The translations under genes were made by a program, and so were the position numbers. From Ailurus styani (lineage: Eukaryota > Chordata > Mammalia > Carnivora > Ailuridae), in assembly GCA_002007465.1 (NCBI GenBank), contig LNAC01000031.1, forward strand, positions 5,750-69,749: a DNA stretch of 64,000 nucleotides, in the 5' to 3' direction. Shown in pieces: positions 23,271-33,190 of the stretch; position 1 is the stretch's first letter; every line of letters begins with the position of its first letter. The notes beneath the pieces were generated by a model. The model made no database searches. It was not told where the DNA came from and was given only the letters and a program-made list of their open reading frames with translations.

Positions 23271-24112
23271 TTTCCAATTACATTTTCTGATGAGCTGAAA
23301 ATGTCATTATATTGATGTACATTGTATCAAATTTTCTTCTGTTTTATTGCTCTTCCTTTCTGTGTTCTAATAGCCTATCCTACACTTATAAATGATACTC
23401 TAAGTTTTCTTCTAGAATCTTAATAGTTTTACATTAAAGACTATTATCAAATTGATTTTTGTGCATATGTCCTTGTGCTTATGTGTATGTCTTTGAACAT
23501 ACCCTATGTTCATACCCAATTTCTATTTCTTTGTTTATTCTGTACCCTCCTCTCAGTAAAGTACCTGCTCCATAATGCTTTAAAGTTCATTTCAGTCCCC
23601 TCCCTCTCCATATATATTATACCAACTTAGATTAAAATTCCTTCATTAAAATTTCTAACTATATAGCATTTTGGAGTCTATCATAAATGGTATATTCATT
23701 TCATTTTTAAATTTTTCATTGCCAATATACAGATATATACAATTGACCTTTGATAGTCTCTTGGTATTCTCATATTCTGTAGCATTGCTAAGATCACTTA
23801 TTAGTTCTAACAGACATCTTGTTAAGTTCTTCAAGATTGTCTATAATCAAAAACATACCTTCTGTAAATAAGGTCAGTTTGTCTTCTTCCTTCCTGATCT
23901 TAATGCCTGTTATCCTTTCTAATGTCTTATTGCAATGGCTGTCATTCCCAATATATTGATAAGTAGAAGTGATAAGAAAAGACATTGTCTTATTCCTATT
24001 ATAGTCAACAACCCTTAAACGACATGGGCTTGAACTGCACAGGTCCACTTCTATACATATATTTTTTTATTCATACAGTGTAGTACTGTAAATGTATTTT
24101 CTCTCCCTTATA

Positions 24113-24318
24113 ATTTTTTTAAAAAGATTTTATTTATTTATTTATTTATTTATTTATTTGAGAAAGAGCACAAGCAGGAGGAGCAGCAGGCAGAGAGAGA
24201 GGGAGAAACAAGCTCCCCGCTGAGCAGGGACCCTGGAATGGGGCTCAATCTCAGGACCTAGGGATCATGACCTGAGCCGAAGGAATATGCTTGACTGACT
24301 GAGCCACCCAGGTACCCC
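24113..24318 (-). mobile_element. Can-SINE, first of two in MER2
   Basis: The head ends at 24318 (GGGGTACCTGGGTGGCTCAG on the minus strand). The tail is an expanded TTTA run at 24130-24160. The flank CTCTCCCTTAT at left and CTCTCTTAT at right is a plausible short TSD. The interior has a damaged GGACCTAGGGATCATGACC block, so it is not recent. Confidence 0.94.
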
Positions 24319-24330
24319 ATCTCTCTTATG

Positions 24331-24536
24331 TTTTTCTTTCTTTCTTTCTTTTTTTTTTTTTAGATTTATTTATTTGAGAGAGAGAGAGAGAGGGAGAAAG
24401 AGCATAACCAATGGGGAGAGGGAGGAGCAGGCTCCCCAACGAGCAGGGAGCCAGATGTAGGACTCGATCCCAGGACCCTGGGATCATGACCTGAGCCAAA
24501 GGCAAACGCTTAACAGACTGAGCCACCCAGACACCC
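24331..24536 (-). mobile_element. Can-SINE, second of two in MER2
   Basis: Same orientation as its neighbour, starting only about a dozen bases after it. The head ends at about 24536 and the CTTT-rich tail is at 24333-24360. It is flanked by CTCTTAT at 24323-24329 and 24537-24543, the same target motif used by the other SINE. Confidence 0.94.
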
Positions 24537-25105
24537 CTCTTATATCTTTCTTAATACATTTTCTTTTCTCTAGTTTATATTATTGTATGAATACAATAAA
24601 TACTTCATATACAAAATATGTGTTAATTGTTAATGTTATCAGTAAGGCTTCTGGGCAATGGTAGACTCTTAGTAGTTAGGTTTTGGGGGAGTCAAAAGTT
24701 ATACATGGATTTTTGACTATGCAGGGCAGTCAGCACATCACACCATCACATTGTTCAGGGTCAACTGCGTAAGTACTTGATTTTTCACTATTAGATATAC
24801 TAGCTTAGTTTTTTTCATTGATTTGGTTGAGGAACTTCTAGTCTCAGCTTGCTAAGAGTTTACCTTATTTTTTTTTAAATCATAAATAGTTGTTTTATTT
24901 TGTCAAAACATTTTTGTTTTTATTGGAATTATTTTTTTCTCCTTGAACTCCTTAATGTGGTGAGCTACAATTAAAATTAATATTCTTAGGTAAAAACTTC
25001 TCTTTATTCCTAAAATAAACTCGACTTGCTCATGGTATTATATTTACTATATATTGCTTGACTTTATTTAATGATATTATATGAGGATATTTATTAAACT
25101 ACAAC

Positions 25106-25304
25106 TTTTTTTTTAAGATGTATTTATTTATTTTAGAGAGACAGCATGAGCAGCAGGAGGGGTAAAAGGAGGCAGGCAATCTCAAACAGACTCCCCATGA
25201 GCGTGGAACTCAGATGCAGGGCCCGATCTCATGACCCTGAGATCATGACCTGAGCTAAAAATCAAGAGCTGGACACTAAACTAACAGAACCACCCAGTCA
25301 CCCC
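25106..25304 (-). mobile_element. Can-SINE, diverged
   Basis: The + strand tail is TTTTTTTTTAAGATGTATTT and the head ends at 25304 with GGGGTGACTGGGTGGTTCTG on the minus strand. TSD TATTAAACTACAAC and TATTAAACTATGAC at 25092-25105 and 25305-25318 match at 12 of 14 bases. It marks the last recognisable edge of the ancient L1. Confidence 0.93.
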
Positions 25305-25318
25305 TATTAAACTATGAC

Positions 25319-26162
25319 ATTTTTAATCCAGGAAATTTAGAAGGAAACTGTTTATGAGGCAATTTTCATCAAAGGACAAAGTGTAAATATTGTATTGTAT
25401 TCATAAGATATACATATAAAATATGTATATAAAATAGCACTTAATATAAAATATCATTTAATATTCTTTATAATAGAGGTAGTAGGAGTTGTAGGTTTTT
25501 AACTCTAATGGGACAGTTTTAGTTCTGGGTTTTTGATGTTTAATATCAGTTATATGAACCTGCATTCTACATTTTAATAAGAGATGTATTTATACTAAGG
25601 TCATTTCTGATTAATGGCCAATTGAGCAAAGAGTTAGTGATTTACATTATGACACATTCAGAAAACAGATATTACATATTCTGTTAGTTATTCTAAAAAA
25701 TTAGTTTAAAAACACTGGCTAATAAATACAAAAATATATTTCAGAAATATTACAAAGGTATAAAAAACAAATTGCAGTAGAATAGCTATAATAGTATGTC
25801 TCTTGTGTAAATAAAGAAAATAAAAAATGGATAAATATATAGATAGATGTATCAGCTTTTGCAAAAAAAAAATTAAACACTGGATATCTTTGGGGCTAGA
25901 AACTGGAGACATATAATAAAAGGAAATTTTGCTTTTCACATGTACCCTCCTGGCTTAAAAAATATAATGCATTACTTAAAGAAATTACTAAGTCGTGTTA
26001 TTACAGGATTTAAAATTAACAGCCATCACCGTTTCTATGTGTATATTATTTATGTTTGTGTGAGGTGGAGGGAGGAAGAAATGAAAATAAAAGACAAGAC
26101 AAAGGCAATCCCAGTTACGTCATCTTGTAGCTACAGAAAACAAACAAACAAATGATAATTAC
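25319..26162. other. Unassigned AT-rich sequence
   Basis: Contains repeated TACATATAAAATATGTATATAAAAT-style motifs near 25405-25450 but no element I can name. The open frames here are AT-driven and short. Confidence 0.5.
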
Positions 26163-26178
26163 TATCTTCTTCTACTTT

Positions 26179-26376
26179 TTTTTAAGATTTTATTTATTTA
26201 TTTGACAGAGAGAGAGAGAGAGAGATCACATGTAGGCAGAGAGGCAGGCAGAGGGAGAAGGGGAAGCAGGCTCCCTGCTGAGCAGAGAGCCCGATGCAGG
26301 GCTCGATTCTAGGACCCTGATCATGACCAGAACTGAAGGCAGAGGCTTTAACCCCCTGAGCCACCCAGGCACCCCA
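26179..26376 (-). mobile_element. Can-SINE, young mustelid-type
   Basis: The minus-strand head, GGGGTGCCTGGGTGGCTCAG, is followed by GGGGTTAAAGCCTCTGCCTT. The GA-rich part at 26207-26225 is an expanded dinucleotide. A perfect 16-bp TSD, TATCTTCTTCTACTTT, lies at 26163-26178 and 26377-26392. A small deletion affects the usual CTGAGATCATGACC block. Recent insertion by these criteria. Confidence 0.96.
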
Positions 26377-26392
26377 TATCTTCTTCTACTTT

Positions 26393-27399
26393 GAACCAAA
26401 CAGAACAAATGACATATATTTGTTCTTTGCTATTCAACCAATCAATATAGAGTATTGACTTATTTACATTGCAAATATTTATGTAAGAATGATCTCATCA
26501 TGCTATTATAAACTCTGGAGAGAATGAAAGGACACAAAAGATGGGCTGATAGCTATGGAATATATTATTCTTCCTAGGAGCCATTACTAAACTATTGCAC
26601 AGCTTATAACAGCATTGAAAAATATTTCTAATAAAATAGTTTTATGTGGCCCATAAAATGGCATTGATGTTGGCCATACTAATATTACTACTTCTAATTC
26701 CTAACCATATGTGCTAGTTCACACAGCTCCTCATATTAATAGATCCGTATAAATTTTAATTATCTTTTCTAATTTCTTCATAAATTCCTACTAAAAACAA
26801 ATTAAAGTAGAAAAGAGAGTAATTTTTGGTATTAGATTGCCTTAAATTATTTCAGTACTTTTGCAAGTAAGGAGTTTCTTATTCCCGTGAACTCAGAGAA
26901 TACATTTTAGTTTGTCCCTTATTCCCTGATCTCAGAAGACCAACATAAATATCAACATGGTAGAGAAGTAAGCTTTCCATTCACAACAAATAGTATTTGT
27001 CTCTCCTGTTATGCCTCCCTTTTAAACTGTTTTGCTTCAGGGAAAGTCATTTGGAAAATTGTGTGATACATAGACTTAGAGTCATTCATTTGCACCTCAC
27101 GACACACTCTGCACACTTCTCTATCTTGTCTTCTGCCTGGGCAGCTGAGATTATATAAACCACATCAATAGGGCCTTTGTCTTCTGGCTGGGCTTAAAAA
27201 CTGTTGTGGCCCATCAGGAATTGGAAGAAGAGATAGTGAAGAATGAGGTCAGGGTGTTCATTCCTTTGACTCTCCCAGCACGTTTGCCTTGAGCTGGCTA
27301 TTACCTTCCAACAAAGTTTATTGATCTTTCATTATGGACGGCCCTATGTAATTCTCTCTCCTTTCTCCAGTTCTAGTAACTGTCTTTCCCTTGGACTCT
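26393..27399. other. Unassigned sequence
   Basis: Less AT-rich after 27050. No gene or repeat recognised. A 69-codon frame at 27321 overlaps the edge of an old repeat and is not convincing. Confidence 0.5.
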
Positions 27400-27990
27400 T
27401 GGTCTTAATTAGCATTTTGAATTACCTCCAAACTCAGTGGGGTAAAATTACCATTGACTATATTTGCAGATTCTATGGGTCAGCTATCCAGAGGAGCATG
27501 GTGAGGCTGTGTCTGGTTCACGATGTTTGAGGCCTCTGAGGAAGATTAAAGGACTCAGAAATAGCAAATAACCAGGCACTGGAATTGTCTGCAGACCTGT
27601 TCATTCTCATGACTGGTATTGAATTCTGGTTGTCAGCTGGAACTTAAGCTATACACTGGGACATCATCATGGAACCCTCCCCATAGCCTGGACTTCCTCA
27701 TATTATGGTGACTGGATTTAAAATGTGAGTGTCCTGCTTGTGAGAGAGAGACACACATGCGGAAACAGTGACAGAGAAAGACAGAGAGAGACAGAAACTA
27801 GATGGAAGTCTATTGTCTTTTAGATTTAGCCGAAAAAGCTGGACTAGGTTCTGCCTCAGAAGTCTTGTAGCATCACTTCCACCCCATTCTTCCTACTGAG
27901 GCATCACCAAGGCCTGTCTGGTTTTGAAAAAAGGGCAAATAGATCCTAACTCTTATATGGGGGATTCTAAAGTATTCACAGGACCCCAGA
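27400..27990. mobile_element. Possible old mammalian interspersed repeat, family not assigned
   Basis: Segments such as AAACTCAGTGGGGTAAAATT, TCTATGGGTCAGCTATCCAG and AGAAGTCTTGTAGCATCACT with TCCACCCCATTC recall a long-known mammalian repeat (remembered as 'aacttagtggcttaaaacaac ... ggaagtcacacagcgtcacttcc'). I cannot give its name with confidence. The GA-rich block near 27740-27800 is also typical of it. Confidence 0.4.
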
Positions 27991-28603
27991 TATTGCTATG
28001 AACATACTGGGAAAACCTAATCTGGTACAGGCTTGGGGTAGCAAGTGTTTGTTTACGACTAATCCTACTAGTCCTTGTGGTCTCTACACTTTCAAAATAA
28101 ACTCTCTTGGCTCATTCAGAGTGTTCTCTGTTTCTTGTCAGAACTCTAAATAATAAAGTACACTATTCAAGTATCATTTGAAAGAAAAAAAGAACTTTTC
28201 AGTATATTGAGGTTAGTCATACTTAAAATGTACATAGCAGTCTGTAAATCTTTTTAGTTTTGAAGTTGAATTCTTACTTGTTACCTGGAAGAAGGCAAGT
28301 ACAACCAGAATAATATATATTTCGCATTTAATCTACAGAATTCCTAAGGAACAAGTTAAAGAAACCTTCTATTGCCCTTATTTTCGATATATTTTGCAAC
28401 TTCTGGCTGATATGATAGGGGGAAAATTTTAAAGGAAAAAATATTACAAAATACTGGACAAAACTATATGCATTTCTAGATGGTACAGTCGAGTATCTTG
28501 AAAGTCTAATACACAGTTCCAAAATATCTACAAAAATTAAGTATAGAAGATGTGCCTGTTTTTGTAATAAACATTTAAAAATATAAGTACCCAAAATTAC
28601 TTT

Positions 28604-29045
28604 TGTGGTAGATTAATTGCTGCAATGACCATAATGTTCTCCTTGTATGTATATGCTTTGCAATGTGACTTTGCCTGTTCTCCCAAGAAGAGAATTAGCC
28701 ATGATCTCCACTGTTTCTTGACTCCTTGAAACTGCTCTGCCTGTGTGACTTAACTTTCACCAAATCAGTATGGTGAGAAAACATTAGCCAGTTGAATTCT
28801 AGGCACTGAGAAGTCTTGTGCTTTCATTTCTAATTTTTGGATCCAGCTTCTTTAATGAGAACAGGCTAACCTCTAAGAGAGTAAGAAACTGCAGCCCTGC
28901 TCACTGTTTCCAAACACCGAGAAACAGGGAGGACAAACCAACTAGCAGCTGTTGGCAGATACATGAGAAAGCCACAGAAACCAAAGAACCAGTGAAACCT
29001 AAATTATTGGCTTTCTGACTCATGAGTTATTCTTTTTGTAATCAG
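28604..29045 (+). mobile_element. Probable solo LTR of MLT1 type (ERVL-MaLR)
   Basis: It begins TGTGGTAGATTAATTGCTGC. TGACTTTGCCTGTTCTCCCA near 28668 and GAACAGGCTAACCTCTAAG near 28859 parallel remembered MLT1 LTR segments. The 3' part (AAATTATTGGCTTTCTGAC) corresponds to its end region, but the terminal CA is not clear. No internal viral genes flank it. A short open frame inside at 28818 is not a gene. Ancient and inert. Confidence 0.5.
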
Positions 29046-30119
29046 TTGAATTTTCAGGCATTTTCTTAATCAACATCAGTACTTAACTAATGCACCACTC
29101 ATAAATGTTTCAAAAATATATAATATTTAACAATATTTAATAGGAAGTATCTGTATCTATCTATACACATATGTATAAAATACCAAGCATCTGTTATAAT
29201 TCCTATTTTATATAGAGAGTAATATATTTAAAATAAATATGTATAAATATATGAATATAAATTTTTTATTAATATAGGATATTTAGGAAATATATGTATA
29301 CTTTATAGTTTTTATGTCTATAGTATATTCATACTACACATACCTATAATACATATAAATATATACACAGATACATATAAAATAAGACTTGAAATAAAAG
29401 TAATGCTCTGCTTCTTGGTTACTAAAATCATAAATATTTCAGTTTTTCAAAATATTTTATAATTTATATGCAGTTTCAGTCAGAATCCTAAAGGGAAATT
29501 TTGCTGTTGTGCCAGAACGAAATATAAAAAATGTACACACAAAGGTACATTTCACCTTCAGTTTTTAATAATATTGTTGCTGGACATAGGCTAGTTGACT
29601 TCTATACTTAAGGTCTCTACTGAATGCTTATGTTTTCAACAAGAAATCTTCAACTTTACCTGGTCAAATCTGGAAAATTTTCAATCCCTGCATAAGCTAT
29701 GGGAATTGGTTAGCTCATAACTTCCTAAGTAGTACTTTTCTCATTGGTTGTTGCTGGCCCAGTCTGACAGAATCTAACCGTACGCATACACACTTTAGGA
29801 TTGTGCCAAGTATTTAAGAGGGCCTCTATGCAAATTTCTGCAGATCTTTCTATGATTAGCTTCCTCCTGTCTGGCTGCCTGTCCTACAAGTTCCAGTCAC
29901 CTTCATTTCCCTAAAGGTCAACCTCTGTCTCCCCAGTTGGTGAGAATACCAAGCTCTCTTTAAGCGAACCACCCCCTTCCCCAACCCCAGGTAGAAAGCC
30001 TGTATGTTCCCTCGTATTCCCTATGAGGGATCATGGCTCCATGGTGACCAGTTTCCAAAATAGTTTCTTTGACATACTTTTTTTAGTTTTCTAATTTATT
30101 TTAGAAAGAGGGTTTGGAT
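29046..30119. other. Very AT-rich block then unassigned sequence
   Basis: From 29100 to 29420 the sequence is nearly all TATA, ATAT and AAATA combinations without a clean period. From 29700 to 30050 base composition becomes balanced with C-rich patches (CCACCCCCTTCCCCAACCCC near 29970), but no repeat or gene is recognised. Confidence 0.5.
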
Positions 30120-30960
30120 AACAGGTCCGTGCCCAAATAATATTTTTGTATCTGAATAGACACCATATATCAAGAAGTCAATGAACCAATAATACATTGC
30201 AAAAACTTCACAACATATATATATAAAAGAGCTACTATCCCTTGTATATAAAGAACTCTTAAACCAAGCAAAAAAAAAAAAACAAAAAAAAAAAACGGGG
30301 ACTAAAGAATCTAACAGAAAAACAAATAAAATGTATATTAGAAAATTCATTAAAGGGAAAACACACATTGTTCTAAGGATATAGAAAATACTCTATTTCA
30401 CTTGTGGTAAGGAAAATAAAAGTAACAATTGAAAAAAGCTTTTAAAATCAGATCAGAAAAAAAGGTGTGAATAAGCGTGAAAACGTATTATGCTTTTGAG
30501 GATGTAGAAAACAGACTATTACATATATGGCTGGTGGGAATGCATGTTCTTGTAACTTTTTAAATTAAGAATAATCTGATAGTATATACTAACATTAAAG
30601 GTATATATCCTTTCAGTTAAAAATGATAAGTATGTGGAAATCTGTATATTAGAAAAAGTGCCACCAGCATGCAAAGATATGTGCACAGCAATATTTATTT
30701 CAGGAGTTACTATACTGGCAAAGATCTTTTTAAAAATCTGAATTTCCACCGTACAGGCTGTAGTTGAAGAGAATGAACTATATCCATGACATAATTATCG
30801 GAAGCTGTTTAAATGAAGAAATATCCATTCATAATGCTGAGAAAATCAGGTTCAAAGGAATGTGTAAACTGTGACAAAATCACCTTTGTTGTACATAATT
30901 TGCGATCTGTTGAAAGATTTGAAGATTTCACAAAGTTGTTGATCTTCATTACATCAGGAG
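30120..30960 (+). mobile_element. Ancient L1/HAL1-like remnant
   Basis: Sense-strand landmarks include TGTATATAAAGAACTCTTAAA near 30244, GGCTGGTGGGAATGCATGTT near 30530 and AAGATATGTGCACAGCAATA near 30675. These match the old L1 or HAL1 3' half I remember ('aaagaactcttaaa', 'gctggtgggaatg', 'aaagatatatgtacaa'). It contains an interrupted A-tract at 30269-30296. Decayed and non-coding. Confidence 0.6.
30269..30296 (+). repeat. A-rich tract
   Basis: Two runs of A separated by a single C, followed by CGGGG. It is probably local expansion inside the old L1 rather than a retroposon tail. Confidence 0.8.
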
Positions 30961-31383
30961 ATTATTAATAGAAGTGTGGGTATTAATTTTCAAAATATGC
31001 CTTTGTTTTGTGTTACTAGTCACAATAAACTATTTCTGTAAAGTTAAAATCAATAATATATAAAATTAATGGGATGTTAAATTCTTATGGAAATGAAAAA
31101 TAAAATACATGGTAACAAAGAAAACTCAAGTAAAGCAAATAGCAATTGAAAATATCTTGCTATGCTAGTCCTAAGTTCCACAAGTGAAACCATATGATAA
31201 TGGACTTTCTTTGTGACTAACATAATAAAAAAACATAAAATTTTTTTTAAAATAACATAATAAAAAATAATAAAGAAAAATTCCTCAAAGATAACCCCTA
31301 TCTCAATCTGGCAGGTTAATTCCTCTAAGAACATAACAGGAAGTTTCCTCTAAAGGTGTCAAATAAGAGGACTGTATGATCAG

Positions 31384-31500
31384 GTGGTAAAAGAATAATG
31401 CTAGACCCAGTCTCTCTTGTTCTAACACTGACTCTAGCACTTGCTAATTAGTTCAACTTCAGAAATGTAACTGTTTTGAATGTAGCATTCCTGATTCTTC
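31384..31500 (+). mobile_element. Possible MIR fragment
   Basis: CTAACACTGACTCTAGCACT followed by TGCTAATTAGTTCAACTTCAG resembles MIR sense sequence ('ctctgccacttactagctgtgtgacc'). Only partial and diverged. Confidence 0.4.
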
Positions 31501-31519
31501 TGAACAAACACAAAAGTCA

Positions 31520-31714
31520 TGGGCGCCTGGGTGGCTCAGTGGGTTAAAGCCTCTGCCTTCAGCTCAGGTCATGATCTCAGGGTCCTAGGATCGAGGTCCG
31601 CATCGGGCTCTCTGCTCAGCAGGGAGCCTGCTTCCTCCTCTCTCTCTGTCTGCCTCTCTGCCTACTTGTGATCTCTCTCTCTATGTCAAATAAGTAAATA
31701 AAATCTTTAAAAAA
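31520..31714 (+). mobile_element. Can-SINE, young mustelid-type, near full length
   Basis: A textbook copy: GGGCGCCTGGGTGGCTCAGT, GGGTTAAAGCCTCTGCCTTC, TCAGCTCAGGTCATGATCTC, a CT-rich spacer, GCCTACTTGTGATCTCTCTC and AAATAAAATCTTTAAAA. TSD AAACACAAAAGTCA at 31506-31519 and AAACACAAAAATCA at 31715-31728 differ at one base. A good reference copy for comparing the others. Confidence 0.97.
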
Positions 31715-31728
31715 AAACACAAAAATCA

Positions 31729-33060
31729 CAAAAGAACAAAGAGAAGAAGAATATGATTAGAATCTATGTCTAATATTTTAAAAAAATTCTGAATATATCT
31801 GAAGCTGAATGAAGGAAATCTTGCAAATTTATAATTATACTACTTTAGACATTTGGTTTAAAAGTAAATTTACATGTTATAAAAGTCTAATGTTGGTATA
31901 ATTTATATTTTTCAACATTTCGTATTTTTCAAGTTTGGTAATATTTCACTTTGAGAAATAACACCTGTTTAGGTTATGGCCTGAAAGTTCATCTTAGCCT
32001 CTTCAGTTGGTACAGATATAGGAAAGCAAAGCTAAGCAAAGTTATTAATTTGAAATTAGAAAGTGTATGTAACATGCACAAATGCAAATAAGGTTAAGAA
32101 TACAAGGCTAGAAACTTCCCTTTCAGCAGTTACACCATAAGCTACTTACCAAGTAATAGTTGAGGGTTAATAATACTTTGCTGCCTTGCTTAACAGGAAA
32201 GAGATAAAAAATTGAAATTTGATAAATGTAATTCCTCTGCTTTCTCTACTGAGATTCTGTGCTGAGTGTTGAGGACATCCAAGGACAGTTATGACTGCTT
32301 CAGTAGAGCAGAGCTCTCTACCCTAGCCTCCATCTGAGAAATCTTTTATTAAAGAATAGGCCACTTATTATAAATCATTATTCCTGTTCACGCACTGTTA
32401 GGAAGGAAGAATGACAGTCAGTTCAAAGTGATACAAAGCTCAGTGATTTCCTAAATTGCAAGGAGACAACATAGGGTTCTTAGAGTGAATTCTGGCCAAT
32501 ATTCTTGCACTCATCTCTATCATATAATAAGGTGGTACCAAACCAGTCATTATAACCAAGAAGCATTTTTAAGTTGAGGTAAAACTGCATAAGTTAAAAC
32601 AACCTTATATTTTCCAAGTTTTCATGAAGACTTCACATAAGCATAAGAGAATACAAGTTATTCTTTTCCAATATACTTTAAAGACTATCTTAACATAAGA
32701 TACTAGCTACCTATTTCATATTCATCAATATTTTACCAATAAAATTTTTACTTAATACCCTAAGAATTATTATGCTTATATTTTATATAGTTATTAAAAT
32801 AATTCATTTATATACATATGCATGACATACCAAATAAATTAGTCACTAATTTTTTCAGATCATGTCATCTAGTATCTGTTTGAGTTCTCTTTCCTTATAG
32901 CAAAATCACCCAGGGTGATTTATAACCTTTGTTCATTTAATTCTATGGAAACAGAGTAGCTAAACTTTTGCATATGTGAACTCTTACAAGGTATGAACAA
33001 TGCTCCTAACATAAAATCACTTTAATAAGAGGTACACTTTCTTATTACTTTGTGTGGATG
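31729..33060. other. Unassigned AT-rich sequence
   Basis: No element or coding signal recognised. It includes a few purine-rich patches only. Confidence 0.5.
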
Positions 33061-33089
33061 TACTTTAGTAAAAACATGTACATATTGAA

Positions 33090-33190
33090 CATATTGAACG
33101 CATATTTATTGGTCAACTATCACATCCCTGAAGTCAAAAGTAGGAAAAGACTTCTGCCTTCCTTAGACTTACTTTGCAGTGTAAATTAGG
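33090..33190 (+). mobile_element. Possible old mammalian repeat fragment
   Basis: AACGCATATTTATTGGTCAAC followed about 60 bases later by TTCTGCCTTCCTTAGACTTAC recalls the remembered 'aacaaatatttattgagcacctactatgtgcc ... cctgccctcatggagcttacattc' repeat. A second, better copy lies near 48.8 kb. Confidence 0.4.

Larger units (their letters stand above)
24003..24767. mobile_element. MER2-like DNA transposon (Tigger group), split by two SINEs
   Basis: The left end (GTCAACAACCCTTAAACGAC, then ATGGGCTTGAACTGC) and right end (TTGTTCAGGGTCAACTG) form the MER2-type terminal inverted repeats I remember. Internal landmarks are GTACTGTAAATGTATTTTCT near 24085 and GGTTTTGGGGGAGTCAAAAG near 24680. Removing 24113-24536 leaves about 340 bp, the usual MER2 length. 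It inserted into the ancient L1 by a TA-targeting mechanism. No transposase is encoded. Confidence 0.85.
22120..25091 (-). mobile_element. Ancient L1 (L1M-type), split by later insertions
   Basis: The + strand reads antisense L1 from 3' UTR into ORF2, in order. TGGCTGACTGGCTCCATTCA near 22371, TTGTTTTGCTATTATGAATAA near 22535 and GGCCCTTATATATTTTCCTT near 22880 are 3' landmarks. The block near 23870-24000 (ATGCCTGTTATCCTTTCTAA, GACATTGTCTTATTCCT) and CTTAATGTGGTGAGCTACAA near 24951 lie in the reverse-transcriptase half. SINEs at 23057-23270 and 25106-25304 and a MER2 at 24003-24767 interrupt or abut it. It is heavily decayed. Confidence 0.75.

Noticed and set aside
28604..29045. Possible endogenous retrovirus with genes
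   Set aside because: Only an LTR-like segment is visible. No gag, pol or env-like reading frame lies next to it.
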